From assembly GCA_964036315.1 (NCBI GenBank), contig OZ038482.1:16173569-16237568 (forward strand): a stretch of 64,000 bases of DNA, read 5' to 3'. The position numbers were made by a program, and so were the translations under genes. Source of the stretch: Acanthosepion esculentum. Lineage: Eukaryota > Mollusca > Cephalopoda > Sepiida > Sepiidae. Positions 12,298-22,329 of this stretch are shown here, piece by piece. The first letter of the stretch is position 1. Every line of letters starts with the position of its first letter. The notes beneath the pieces are model-generated. The model ran no database searches, had not been told where the DNA came from, and saw nothing but the letters and a program-made list of their open reading frames with translations.

Positions 12298-12590
12298 CAC
12301 ATGGCACAGTAGATAAAGGCATTGGTTAGATCCAGTGACAGGACCCGAAGAGTGTGAGTTCAATACCCGGTTAAGGCAGTGGAGAACTTTTAGAGGGGAA
12401 TTAACAGGAGATAACTGATAATTGACATTCATTAAACATGGCACGTGGAACTAGAACAGCCTACCCCAGTGAGCGAATTAAGGGGTTCTGTTCGGCATTC
12501 CAACCACCTGAAGAAGGCCGGAGCGTACAACGGCCGAAACGTTGTAATAAATATGGCGACAAAGATGTGGACAATTATGACTGAATAGTG
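12298..12590 (+). mobile_element. tRNA-derived SINE, copy 1
   Basis: The head TGGCACAGTAGATAAAGGCA fits a pol III A box and GAGTTCAATACCC fits a B box about 45 bp downstream. The body contains CCTGAAGAAGGCCGG and CGGCCGAAACGTTG and ends in AATAAATATGGCGACAAAG. A second full copy lies at 58826-59100 with the same head and body; minus-strand tail pieces lie at 58690-58815. A conserved central domain is known in cephalopod SINEs, but I cannot confirm this is the same one. Confidence 0.75.
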
Positions 12591-13401
<811 letters not shown>

Positions 13402-13564
13402 ATTAATTGATTTAAAATATGGGTTTTTCGCTACCCAAAATTCGCTTGACGAGGAAATGGAACTAATGTCTTTGGTTTAGGAACAAAATTAAATTCGAAA
13501 GCTTTAGCTTCCATTTCTCAAACATGGTTATCACTGTGTAGCGAAAAACCCATATTTTAAATCA

Positions 13565-13570
<6 letters not shown>
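13402..13570. mobile_element. MITE with perfect 33-bp terminal inverted repeats
   Basis: The left arm 13402-13434 starts ATTAATTGATTTAAAATATG and ends TTCGCTAC. The right arm 13538-13570 is its exact reverse complement. The 103-bp centre encodes nothing. It is flanked by TA-rich sequence and a (TA)n array on the right (13568-13613). Non-autonomous DNA element; superfamily not assignable. Confidence 0.85.
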
Positions 13571-13616
<46 letters not shown>

Positions 13617-13866
13617 TGAAAGATAATTATGTAGCGTTCTTTGTGGGGTTTTTTAAATAAAGCATTAAAGTGATCATTTTAAAAGTATCGCCCGAAGAGA
13701 CCGTCAGGTCGAAACCATGGTTGCGTATTTTAATTGACCTCCTGATTTTTTAAACATAAATCTCTACATGTTATTTTTTATTTTTACTTATATTTTTTCT
13801 CACGTGTTTTGATCACTTTTTAATACTACTGTTCCCTGGGCGGATTCAACTCTGGCCATTAAACTT
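13617..13866 (+). repeat. left direct terminal repeat of the Penelope-like element (family M)
   Basis: Shares GATAATTATGTAGCGTTCT, AAAAGTATCGCCCGAAGAGA, TATTTTAATTGACCTCCTGA-type sequence, and ACTACTGTTCCCTGG with the right repeat at 16757-17008. Same orientation, about 250 bp. Confidence 0.75.
13689..13725 (+). ncRNA. hammerhead-ribozyme-like motif in left terminal repeat
   Basis: Stem I is CGC at 13689-13691 with GCG at 13723-13725. The core is CCGAAGA at 13692-13698 (consensus CUGANGA with U4 changed to C). Stem II is GACC-GTCA-GGTC at 13699-13710, directly followed by GAAA at 13711-13714. Stem III is ACC-AT-GGT, then the UU cleavage position. All three helices meet at the junction in the right order. 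The U4C change probably weakens catalysis. Confidence 0.5.
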
Positions 13867-14219
13867 TCATTTACAATGTATTTGTTTACGCTTTCATATA
13901 GAATCCCAAAATACACCCCCTTCTATGCAATATGGTCCATGTGTATTCATCCGCTAACACAGTGTTATTTTTGAATGCACAATTATCTTCATAGGGCAGA
14001 AAAACCATTATTTATCTACTGATCTAATCATAATGTAAGAATTCAAGATACCACACTCGCTAAAAAATATTCCCATTCCAAACAAGAACGAATACTTGTT
14101 AATAATGTTACAAAACATTAAAGAATTCCTCACAAGGATATGATTGAAGGCATTATTTTCTTTAAATAAGTATTTGAAGAAAAAAAAAGGCATGGATAAT
14201 TACAAAATTAAAGCCAACA
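13867..14219. other. 5' part of Penelope-like element, no frame recognised
   Basis: Lies between the left terminal repeat and the first recognisable RT segment. AT-rich; no motif that I can name. Confidence 0.4.
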
Positions 14220-16745
14220 AATATCCCCCCTGCTATGGAGGAAGTAGCTAACTTTGAAGAGATGCTTAACATCAATGAAAACATCAAATTCAGGAAAGTT
14301 AATAGCAATTTCCAAAAACTATTAACTACAGAAGTTAAAATAAAAAATACAAAAATATTCTAATTAAAGGCGACAAAACAAGAAATATTTATGAACCGTC
14401 GAGAATAATCACACGATTTTCATTGAAGAAATAAATTCAGTAGAAAAAACAACGTAGTTTCAACAAATAAACATTAATTTAATATAACGACAAGAATACA
14501 AGCAGTTGATGGAAAAAGATTGGAAAGTAATGTCTTTTTGTTTGGGTTGATAAAGTTCTGAAATAAAATATAAACTGTCTTTGTGTACGTATGTGAGAAA
14601 CAATGAAATGTTGTTATATGTGTGCTTGTATGAACAAGTCAACATGTGTGTGCGTGATTCATAGGAAAGCGGATACAAGAGATAGAAATTGTTTCTTACT
14701 GTTGGCGGTCTGAAGTTTGTCAACGCTGTCGCTTTAGAATATTTTGGGCACATAATCTCTGGAGACGTAATTCAACTCAACAAGGAAAGCCTAAAAGCCT
14801 TTCAGGAGTTATCTGCCCCTACAGGTTTAAGCGAACTACATTGTACAATCGGCATGGTCAGATACTTAGGTAAATTTTTATCGAACTTGTCTGAATTAAT
14901 ACAATCAATGATGAAATTATTTAAAAAGTCACTGTATTTGTGTGGGATTACACACAAGGGAAATCTTTTAAAGAGTAAAGGAATTACTAACTCATACACC
15001 AATTCTATCGTACTGTAGGCATCCTTCTACTCGGTCTTTCGTTAAATGTTAAAATTTGGAGTGTCGGGATTCGATACATTAACAAAATATCGTTACAGCG
15101 TCGCTCATAATTTGGCCGTCTAGAAGGAATAAAATTCAGTAGAAAAGACAACGTAGTTTCAACAAATAAACATTAATTTAATTAATAAAGACAAGAATAC
15201 AAGCAGTTGATGATAGATTGGAAAGTAATGTCTTTTTGTTTGGGTTGCTAAAGTTCTGAAATAAAATATAAACTGTCTTTGTTTACGTATGTGAGAAACA
15301 ATGAAATGTTGTTATATGTGTGCTTGTATGAACAAGTCAACATGTGTGTGCGTGATTCATAGGAAAGCGGATACAAGAGATAGGAATTGTTTCCATGAAC
15401 CCGGAAACTTACAGGAAAAAAATGGACGAAGAGGTAACCAAAAATTACAAAAAGGCATCGGACACGTACATTAAAAATTTAAATGAGGAGGCAAAAAATA
15501 TCACTACCAAACTAGGGATAAGTATCAGTGTCCATGTACTTGACTGTAAGAAAGCTTTTCTTACGATAAAAGACTACATGAAAGAATTCCCTAATACTCC
15601 TTCCTTTCGCCTCATAAATCCTACCAAAACTGAACTGGGAAAAATAAACCAAGAAATTTTGAAATATATATGCGACTCATTAAGAATTGCCACACAAGCA
15701 AATCAATGGAAGGACACAAGTGAGGACATTTCGTGGTTCCATAAAACCAGCAATAAAAATAATCATATATTCATAAAATATGACATTAAGCACTTCTATC
15801 AATCTATATCTGAAAAATGTCTACTGGAGGCTCTGCATTTCACCAAAGGCTTCGTAGAAACAACAGACCAAACGGAAATAATTTTACATTGTCGCAAATC
15901 CATTTTGTTCCACAACGGAACAACCTGAATTAAAAAATCGAAAAAGAACGGATTTGACTTACCACAAGGTTTCTTTGATGACGCTGAAATTTCTGAACTA
16001 ATAGGTCTGCATATTTTATATGAAATCAACAAGATCGTCCATACAAACAACCACGGTCTATATAGAGATGACGGCCTAATGATAACACCAAACAACAAAA
16101 GAACCAATGACGCTATTAGAAAAGCGCCTTTTAAGCTCTTTAAAAACCTCGGCTTTGAAATAGAAGTCGGCATTAAAAAAATGGTTAAGTACCTGGATAT
16201 TGAATTAAACCTCACTGGCAGTTTCTACCTGTACATAAACACAAAGTTAAGATACGTAAATATTAAGTCCAGCCACCCCCGAATATAATTAAACATATCT
16301 TCAATGGAATAGAGTCTCGGTTATCGAAAAAATCTTCTTGTAAGACAATTTTTGAGGAAAAAAAGAAAGAATGAGATTAACTTAAAGGCAGAGGGCCACA
16401 AAGCAAAGCTAGAACTTAAACCTCAACATATTAAACACCATACGAAAGCCATTTCGAGGAAAGAAAAATATTTTGTTTAACCCCACTTTTAACTTAGAGG
16501 TGAAATCTAATATCGGTAAATTATTTTTCAAGTTGAGTTCTAAACACTTTCCCAAAATTCAGAACTACGTAAGATATTAAATAAATATACAGACAAATTA
16601 AGCTACAGTTGCACAAGTAATTTCGATACAATAATGAAAAGACAAAATAACATAAACCTTAAAACCAACGTACAGCAAAATAATACTAGTAATTTATGCA
16701 ACTGTAAAAATATTACACCCAATGACTTGTCTTTCAATCATCATG
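14220..16745 (+). pseudogene. Penelope-like reverse transcriptase, YRDD type, interrupted
   Basis: The N-terminal part at 14220-14397 reads PPAMEEVANFEEM and NIKFRKVNSNFQKLL, then after a frame change GDKTRNIYE. The reading resumes after the insertion at 15395: NPETYRKKMDEEVTKNYKK, FRLINPTKTELGKINQEIL, QWKDTSEDISWF, FIKYDIKHFYQSISE (RT motif A), a TGA replacing Trp at 15926-15928, then in the same frame NGFDLPQGFFDDAE and GLYRDDGLM, with YRDD as the catalytic box near 16062, and VKYLDIELNL. A one-base frameshift near 16275 follows, then ESRLSKKSSC. Further frames give NPTFNLEVKSNIGKLFF, FPKI, DKLSYSCTSNFDTIMKRQN and a CNCKN pair of cysteines. This layout resembles Penelope-like RTs with a Cys-rich linker before a GIY-YIG nuclease, which is absent here. 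Pseudogene beyond doubt; family call moderate. Confidence 0.65.
14398..15394 (+). mobile_element. LTR-type insertion with gypsy fragment, nested in the Penelope-like RT
   Basis: The 7-mer ATGAACC lies exactly on both sides (14391-14397 and 15395-15401), as a target-site duplication would. Two direct repeats of about 260 bp (14430-14697 and 15131-15393) share GTAGTTTCAACAAATAAACA, TGTCTTTTTGTTTGGGTTG and CATAGGAAAGCGGATACAAG. Between them 14698-15020 encodes a Ty3/gypsy pol piece from the region after the RT: FVNAVALEYFGHIISGDVIQ and GMVRYLGKFLSNLSEL. Most of gag-pol is deleted. The repeats lack obvious TG...CA ends, so calling them LTRs is an inference. Confidence 0.6.
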
Positions 16746-16756
16746 CGCCTGTCATT

Positions 16757-17008
16757 TTTTAAAGATAATTATGTAGCGTTCTCTGTGGGTTTTTTTAAAT
16801 ATAGCGTTAAAGTGGTCATTTTAAAAGTATCGCCCGAAGAGACCGTCAGGTCAAAACCATGATCGTGTATTTTAATCGACCTTCTGGTTTTTAAACTTAA
16901 AAGCTCTACATGTTATTTTTTATTTTTACTTATATTTTTTTCACGTGTATTAAGCACCTTTTAATACTACTGTTCCCTGGCTTGATTCAACTCTGACAAT
17001 TAACCTTT
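16757..17008 (+). repeat. right direct terminal repeat of the Penelope-like element (family M)
   Basis: Begins GATAATTATGTAGCGTTCTC, contains CGCCCGAAGAGACCGTCAGG and ends near CTACTGTTCCCTGG and CTGACAATTAACC. Same orientation as the left repeat at 13617. Confidence 0.75.
16831..16866 (+). ncRNA. decayed hammerhead-like motif in right terminal repeat
   Basis: CGC, CCGAAGA and GACC-GTCA-GGTC are as in the left copy, but GAAA has become AAAA at 16853-16856 and stem III (ACC...GAT) no longer pairs. Probably inactive. Confidence 0.4.
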
Positions 17009-17125
17009 TGATATATATGAAGAAATATAGTTTTAAGGTGTGCTATATTTACGGGATAAAGTGATCAATATCAGTGATAGAGCGTAATATAAATATAAAT
17101 GTAAACATTGAGGTCAACACTCAGA

Positions 17126-17164
17126 GGCGACAGGCTGTTTCATGCTATGCGCAATCGTCAGGCC
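17126..17164 (-). ncRNA. hammerhead-ribozyme-like motif, family P copy 2a
   Basis: On the minus strand: GGC, CTGACGA, hairpin TTGC...GCAT, GAAA, ACA-GCC-TGT, C (GUC triplet), GCC. Stem I is GGC with GCC (3 bp). All conserved core residues are present. Best-preserved copy together with 30550. Confidence 0.55.
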
Positions 17165-17231
17165 GTGAATGTTTGTTTTTTCGTCGACTATTTATATATA
17201 TGGGTTAGTGGTGCATTGTGGATAATCTATT

Positions 17232-17270
17232 CTGGTGACGATTGCGCCTAGCATGAAACAGCCTGTCGCC
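17232..17270 (+). ncRNA. hammerhead-like motif, family P copy 2b
   Basis: Same layout, but the core reads GTGACGA, so the invariant C3 is G, which should abolish self-cleavage. GAAA at 17255-17258 and GTC at 17265-17267 are kept. Confidence 0.4.
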
Positions 17271-17295
17271 TCTGAGTGTTGACTTCAATATTCAC

Positions 17296-17298
<3 letters not shown>

Positions 17299-17342
<44 letters not shown>
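17299..17342. repeat. (TA)n microsatellite
   Basis: Uninterrupted TA repeats between two mobile elements. Confidence 0.95.
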
Positions 17343-17345
<3 letters not shown>

Positions 17346-17369
17346 AGTATGTGGTGGAGTTCAATTTAT

Positions 17370-18081
17370 ATTACATGAATCATTAATACAAAAAGCAGAT
17401 AGTGAAGTTAATGATATAAATGGCGAAAATACATCTTCGCAAACAAATTTATTTAGATGCATTAACCCACGAACCTCTAGATGAATGTTATGATACCTGT
17501 TTTAATAAATTACACTTGCATAAGGGTTTTTTATACAAGTACTTTCGTCTGTTCATACAGACATCATCAGGTATGGAAATAGATTTGTTTTTTACATCCA
17601 GGTAATAACGGGACAACGAAAGTTTAGATGTGATCCGAAATATGTTTTTTTAGAAATGTGTTATTGTTAACGGTAAGAAAATTTGTAGTGTGCGGTCGCA
17701 ATGCTGAGGTTGAATTTTTTTTTTTAATTTAAGAGTGTGCGTTTTTTTACTAATATGGTAATAGGAGAACTCTTTTGTTTTAGTAGGTTTTTTTTCAGTC
17801 GATGTGACATGAACTAAATTGTTCAATAAATAGAGGAATGTCGCAGTTATTATCCGAAAGTTGCACGTCGGATCAGTTCTTTTAATATCAAGTATGTGGT
17901 GCAGTACAATTGATATTACATGAATCATTCATACAAAAACTGGAATTTATTAAAAACAGGGATCATAACATTCATCTAGAGTTTCGTGGGTTAATGTATC
18001 TTAATAAATTTGTTTGCGAGGATGTATTCTCGCCATTTATATCATTAAGTTAACTATCTGCTTTTTTATGAATGATTCATG

Positions 18082-18085
<4 letters not shown>
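17370..18085. mobile_element. foldback element with about 140-bp inverted arms
   Basis: The left arm 17370-17510 begins ATTACATGAATCATTAATAC. The right arm 17943-18085 is its reverse complement with roughly 10% differences. A direct phrase TATCAAGTATGTGGTG also occurs at 17341 and 17887. A third, single arm lies at 32669-32745. The centre encodes no protein. On the minus strand at 17540-17576 there is a CTGATGA - GTCTGT/ACAGAC hairpin - GAAA sequence resembling a hammerhead core. Confidence 0.75.
17540..17576 (-). ncRNA. hammerhead-core-like sequence in the foldback element
   Basis: Minus strand: ATAC, CTGATGA, one extra T, a perfect 6-bp stem II GTCTGT-ATGA-ACAGAC, then GAAA. I could not find a convincing stem III, cleavage site or stem I, and the extra T sits where stem II should start. 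It may be a decayed ribozyme or a chance hairpin. Confidence 0.3.
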
Positions 18086-18152
<67 letters not shown>

Positions 18153-18336
18153 TGACTTCATATTTGTCCATCTCTTTGATATTTCTAATTCAGTTTATTC
18201 ATAACTACCTATTTTTTTCTCTGTTTCTCATTACAAACAATGATTTCACAAAAGGTTTAGTACTCTTCAGGGTTACACACACAAACACCCCAATACACAC
18301 ACATACATAAATACACACACCCACACACACACACAC

Positions 18337-18398
<62 letters not shown>
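18086..18398. repeat. (TA)n and (CA)n(TA)n microsatellites
   Basis: (TA)n at 18086-18149 and (CA)n(TA)n at about 18320-18398, with unassigned sequence between them. Confidence 0.85.
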
Positions 18399-18400
<2 letters not shown>

Positions 18401-18777
18401 GTCTGTGTGTATGTATTTTGACTGCATAGCCGAGAACGTTCTCTTTCTGATCATTCATAAGATCGGCGTTCTAAATTTCTCCATTGTCGATTTGTCGGGA
18501 ATGTGACTTCTTCATAATACCGCCCTGGGGAGTCGATCCCATTCTGCTAATGAAAATACGCTTCTCAGATTTGAATGCTATAACACAGACGTCAGATTAA
18601 TAAAATATGAAACTATCGTTTATTTCCGACTTATATAATCCGGGGGTGGCAGGTATTCATTAAACAGAATGTATATCTTTAATTAAATACTTATTTTAAT
18701 GCCTATGTGGGGTCACCTATTTGTTTCTCTTATTTAACAATTAATTAAATTAATTGCTATAACATTTCGCTGTCTTG
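18399..18777. other. no feature seen
   Basis: AT-rich, no recognisable motif. Confidence 0.5.
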
Positions 18778-19243
18778 CCAGAGCTGAAGAAACTATTCAA
18801 CGGAAACAATTTGAAGATGAAGTACATCTGTACCAACAATATGGAAAAATATGACAAAAAACAATAAAAATATTGGTTGGTTATAACAACAAGAAAAACA
18901 GTAGAGTAAAAGAAAAATGTCCTCGGAATGGCGCGTGTTTGTTCAGGGATATAATATATGTAGCTAATTTGAATTGAAATTTACTACTATAATCTGAGGA
19001 TTAGTTTGAACAACAGAAAATATAAAGGTAGCATTGCTCTTTCTACCTACTGTTGGGACGTTACAAAAACGTCAATTACAACATGGAGGATACTGTAAAG
19101 CCAGATCATACAATGGAGTTGGCGAAAGTTGTATCTTATGCCTAAGGGAGAAATTACTAATTCTACAGCAAATGACTGGCCAGAAAAGAATTGATCCTAC
19201 CCCTAAGACGTCGACGCACAGCAGAGACAAAGGTAAATTTTAG
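18778..19243 (+). pseudogene. Penelope-like element, linker and C-terminal tail fragment
   Basis: Read in several frames: LKKLFNGNNLKMKYICTNNM (equivalent to KLSYSCTSNFDTIMK of the element at 14220), then KEKCPRNGACLFRDIIYVA, which fits the Cys-rich linker before the nuclease. Next come KGSIALSTYCWDV and KARSYNGVGESCILCLREKL, which fit the tail of GIY-YIG-bearing Penelope-like proteins. The GIY-YIG catalytic block itself is not seen. It overlaps in content with the 14220 element, so it is a second copy and not its missing end. Confidence 0.5.
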
Positions 19244-19272
19244 CGTTTTTCTATACGAAATACGCCAGTAGC

Positions 19273-19276
<4 letters not shown>

Positions 19277-19340
<64 letters not shown>
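19277..19340. repeat. (TA)n microsatellite
   Basis: TA repeats immediately left of the palindrome region. Confidence 0.95.
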
Positions 19341-19344
<4 letters not shown>

Positions 19345-19393
19345 ATTTCTGTTTACATGGATGATTTCCAAGCAACGATAAACATGTGCATAT

Positions 19394-19541
19394 AAGACGC
19401 TGGAAACGAAAATCGCAGTGCAGCTCATGACGTCACACATGACCACGCGAGAGTGAATTCAAGAAGTACTTCTCGAATTCACTCTCGTGTGGTCATGTAT
19501 GACGTCATGAGCTGCGGTGCGATTTTTGCTTCCAGCGTCTT
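19394..19541. mobile_element. 148-bp palindromic foldback MITE
   Basis: Two 74-nt arms with almost no spacer, centred at 19467/19468. The left arm starts AAGACGCTGGAAACGAAAAT and the right arm ends CCAGCGTCTT. I count about 7 mismatches in 74, roughly 90% identity. Each arm carries TGACGTCA, the cAMP-response-element palindrome, at 19427 and 19500. Bordered by TATA-rich sequence. Confidence 0.85.
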
Positions 19542-19686
19542 TTATATATATATATATATATATGTATCAATATTGTGATTTTCTTTCATTGTTTAATGAT
19601 AATGTTATTAAGCTTATCAGACTATATGAAAAAAACTTACATAAAATATATAGACAACACTTATCTATATTATTTAATGAAACATG

Positions 19687-19692
<6 letters not shown>

Positions 19693-19733
<41 letters not shown>
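19693..19733. repeat. (TA)n microsatellite
   Basis: Abuts the left edge of family P copy 3. Confidence 0.95.
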
Positions 19734-19738
<5 letters not shown>

Positions 19739-19870
19739 TGAACATAGAAGTCAACACTTAGAGGCGACAGTCTGTTTCATGCTAGTGCAATCGTCAAGCA
19801 ACTAGTGCTGTTATTTGTCTCGGCTATTTATATATAAGGGTCAGTGGTGCATTGTGGGTAGTCTATTTTG
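19734..19870 (-). mobile_element. family P, copy 3
   Basis: Minus-strand copy: AAGTGAACATAGAAGTCAAC, GAGGCGACAGTCTGTTTCAT, CGGCTATTTATATATAAGG. Begins exactly at the end of a (TA)n block. Confidence 0.7.
19763..19800 (-). ncRNA. hammerhead-like motif, family P copy 3
   Basis: Minus strand: TTGACGA in place of CTGACGA (invariant C3 changed to T), hairpin TTGC/GCAT, GAAA, ACA-GAC-TGT, C, GCC. Probably inactive. Confidence 0.4.
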
Positions 19871-20900
19871 GCGGTTACTTTTACCGGAAGTCGCTTATTT
19901 ATGTCAAATTATTTTGCTTGTTTTTTTTTTGTTTTCTTTTTTATCTTATATATTTATTTATTTATTTTTTTCTTTTGATCGGTGTATTTTATTAACATAG
20001 TAAAAAACTGTTTATATAGCTTATTGTTGGTAGCCTATTTTAGCGGTCATTTACCGGAAGTCGTTTATTTGCTTATTTATTTGGATCAAATTTTTTTGCT
20101 TGTTTTTATTTATTTTTCATTTTTATTTTTTATCTTATATATTTGTTTATTTGTCATTGATTAAAGCTATTTGTTGAATTTTGGGATTGGATGTTGTGGT
20201 TTGTTCTGACTATTATTTTGGTGGGAACAGTTTTTTAATTTATTTATTTGGGTTGATTATCTTTATTTGTTTTTTCTAGACGGCTAGTTTATCGGTATCG
20301 GTTGTTAGTTTATTTATATATTTGGATGTATTTAGATCAATTTATTATACTTGTTGTTATTTATTTGTTACACTGTATATTTCTCTTTTTGGTTTTCGAT
20401 TTTTAAGTAACGCAGTATGTTATATTTTATTAATTTTTTTTATCGTTATATAACAGTTATAACTATTTTCCGTCCGATTTTTGGTTTTGATTTTTATAGT
20501 TTAAATTTTTGTTCATAATAGTTTGATAATTTGTTCATTATTTACTTTATTGATTTTTTCCTTATTTTATTATTCTATTTCGCCTATTCTAACAGGTGTG
20601 GTTTGGTAATTTGTTTGGATTAATTTACTTATTTTATTGTCATTTTGTTTGTTTACAGATTTATTTATTTTTCTATTTTAAGTTACGTAGTAAAAATTTG
20701 TTTTCATGTCTGCATTTTGAGATTAGCTCGGAGCTTTTATTTAATAATTTATTTTGGTCTGGGAAGGTAATGATAGCTATTTTTCCTCCAAGCAAAGTAT
20801 GCAAGTTTTTGATAGGTTGTTGTAGGCTGATGATATTTTCCTTATTTTCCAAGATATTTTTGGTGTGGTGTGGGTTTTGTTCTAAGATTCGTATATAAAC
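19871..20900. other. T-rich region with a diverged direct duplication
   Basis: GGCGGTTACTTTTACCGGAA at 19871 and AGCGGTCATTTACCGGAAG at 20042 head two related T-rich units of about 175 bp. The rest is T-rich with short open frames and no recognisable motif. Confidence 0.5.
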
Positions 20901-21070
20901 CGAGAAATAGCATAATAAAAAAACATCATAAAAATCATAATAATAATAATGATAAAATATGAAAATGTTGTACAGTTTATGTCTTCATTTTAACTCGAAA
21001 TTAATGTAACTATACGAAACTTTGAACGCCTCATGATCAAACTTAATAGACATTCGTTGTCTGTTATATT

Positions 21071-21110
<40 letters not shown>
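20901..21110. repeat. AT-rich DNA and (TA)n
   Basis: (TA)n at 21076-21110 forms the left flank of the Tc1 element. Confidence 0.8.
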
Positions 21111-21113
<3 letters not shown>

Positions 21114-22006
21114 TGGTGTTCGATAAAAGTGACTCACCTGATTTTTTTTACTAAATGTTCTCTTCTCCGATGAAACGAAAGTTAAGCTATATTCAAAGGA
21201 TAAGCGATCTAAAATCCGAAGATTTGAAAGCTCTTTGAATTTAGCAGTAAGTACTGTCAAGCATCCGTTCAGTATAATGTTCTGGGGATGCTTTTCTTTT
21301 CATGGAACTGGTTTCTTAAAATCTATTGAAAAGGCCCTCAGGAATGAGCAGTACAAGAGAATTTTAGAGAGAATTTTTAGAGAATTTTTTGCTCCCTTCT
21401 GCTCATTTTTATGCAGGCTAATGCTCCCTGTCACAAATCAAAATTGATGAAGGAATGAGAAGCAGGTAAGTATTCTGACATATCCGCCCCAATCACCTGA
21501 CCTCAACCCCATAGAAAACTTATGGAGCATTATAAAGTACAGGCTCTCGAGAAAGCAGTTGAGCAACAAAGAGAATTTGATTGTGAATTTCATATCCGAA
21601 TGGAATTCAATGCTTGGAGATGAGATTTGCCAGAACCTAATCAAGTCAATGCTAAAGAGGCTTGAAAAGGTTATTCAAAATAAAGGAGGACCCATAGATT
21701 ATTAAATATTTCGAACTATATTATCTATTATAAATAAATTATACCTCTATTATTCTTTATTTAAAGCTGTTCGGTTATGTTTCTATTGATAACTAGTTGC
21801 AGGAAATAAGTGTTTTTCCCTAAATCTCATTTATATCCAAAATTATAATTATCAATAGAATAACTTATGGTGAGTAAACTTTTTTACTCGGTTGTCGGTT
21901 AGGGGTCTTTATATTAGTAAGATTAAAAATTAGTTTGACCCCAAAAATAATGGGCGAAAAAAAATTTTTTTAAAATCAGGTGAGTCACTTTTATCGAACA
22001 GCACTG
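21111..22006 (+). mobile_element. Tc1-like deletion derivative, C-terminal half of transposase
   Basis: Terminal inverted repeats of 33 bp with one mismatch start CAGTGGTGTTCGATAAAAGT (left) and, in reverse complement, CAGTGCTGTTCGATAAAAGT (right). The element is flanked by TA on both sides. The left repeat joins directly to coding sequence starting VLFSDETKVKLYSKDK (first catalytic Asp), continuing FSIMFWGCFSFHGTGF. A decayed second site reads QANAPCHKSKL, where the family has Asp in place of that Ala. Then come PQSPDLNPIENLW with the third catalytic residue (Glu, DD34E type) and a natural stop after GGPIDY. The whole DNA-binding half is deleted and frames shift near 21447, so it cannot encode an active enzyme. 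It could still be mobilised through its intact ends. Confidence 0.9.
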
Positions 22007-22007
22007 T

Positions 22008-22013
<6 letters not shown>

Positions 22014-22083
<70 letters not shown>

Positions 22084-22274
22084 TTGCAGAATTTGATTCT
22101 TAAAAGTTAACAAATTACCAACTCAACATCTATACTCCTTGAATCGTCTTCTTAACTTCTCTTAATATCTTTTATAACGCTGACAACAATGTTTCGCCAG
22201 TGGCCTCTCTCGATTGCGAATTGTTCATATGCATTTAATATATACATATATAAGCACGAATACATACACATATA

Positions 22275-22328
<54 letters not shown>
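22014..22328. repeat. (TA)n blocks flanking a 200-bp spacer
   Basis: (TA)n at 22014-22078 and 22276-22328. The spacer shows nothing recognisable. Confidence 0.9.

Positions 22329-22329
<1 letters not shown>

Larger units (their letters stand above)
13617..17008 (+). mobile_element. Penelope-like element with direct terminal repeats and a nested insertion
   Basis: Two repeats of family M in the same orientation (13617-13866 and 16757-17008) bracket a reverse transcriptase relic (14220-16745). Each contains a hammerhead-like motif (13689 and 16831). Direct terminal repeats carrying hammerhead ribozymes around an RT gene is the known architecture of Penelope-like elements. The RT is interrupted by a 997-bp LTR-type insertion (14398-15394), so the element without it would be about 2.4 kb. 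The GIY-YIG nuclease expected at the C-terminus is missing or deleted. The whole is inactive because of stops and frameshifts. Confidence 0.6.
17009..17298. mobile_element. family P, copy 2: two inverted P units head to head
   Basis: A minus-strand unit (17009 to about 17200, landmarks GAAGAAATATAGTTTTAAGG and GAGGCGACAGGCTGTTTCAT) is followed by a plus-strand unit (GCATGAAACAGCCTGTCGCC at 17251-17270). The two can fold on each other. Bordered by (TA)n at 17299-17342. Confidence 0.7.
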
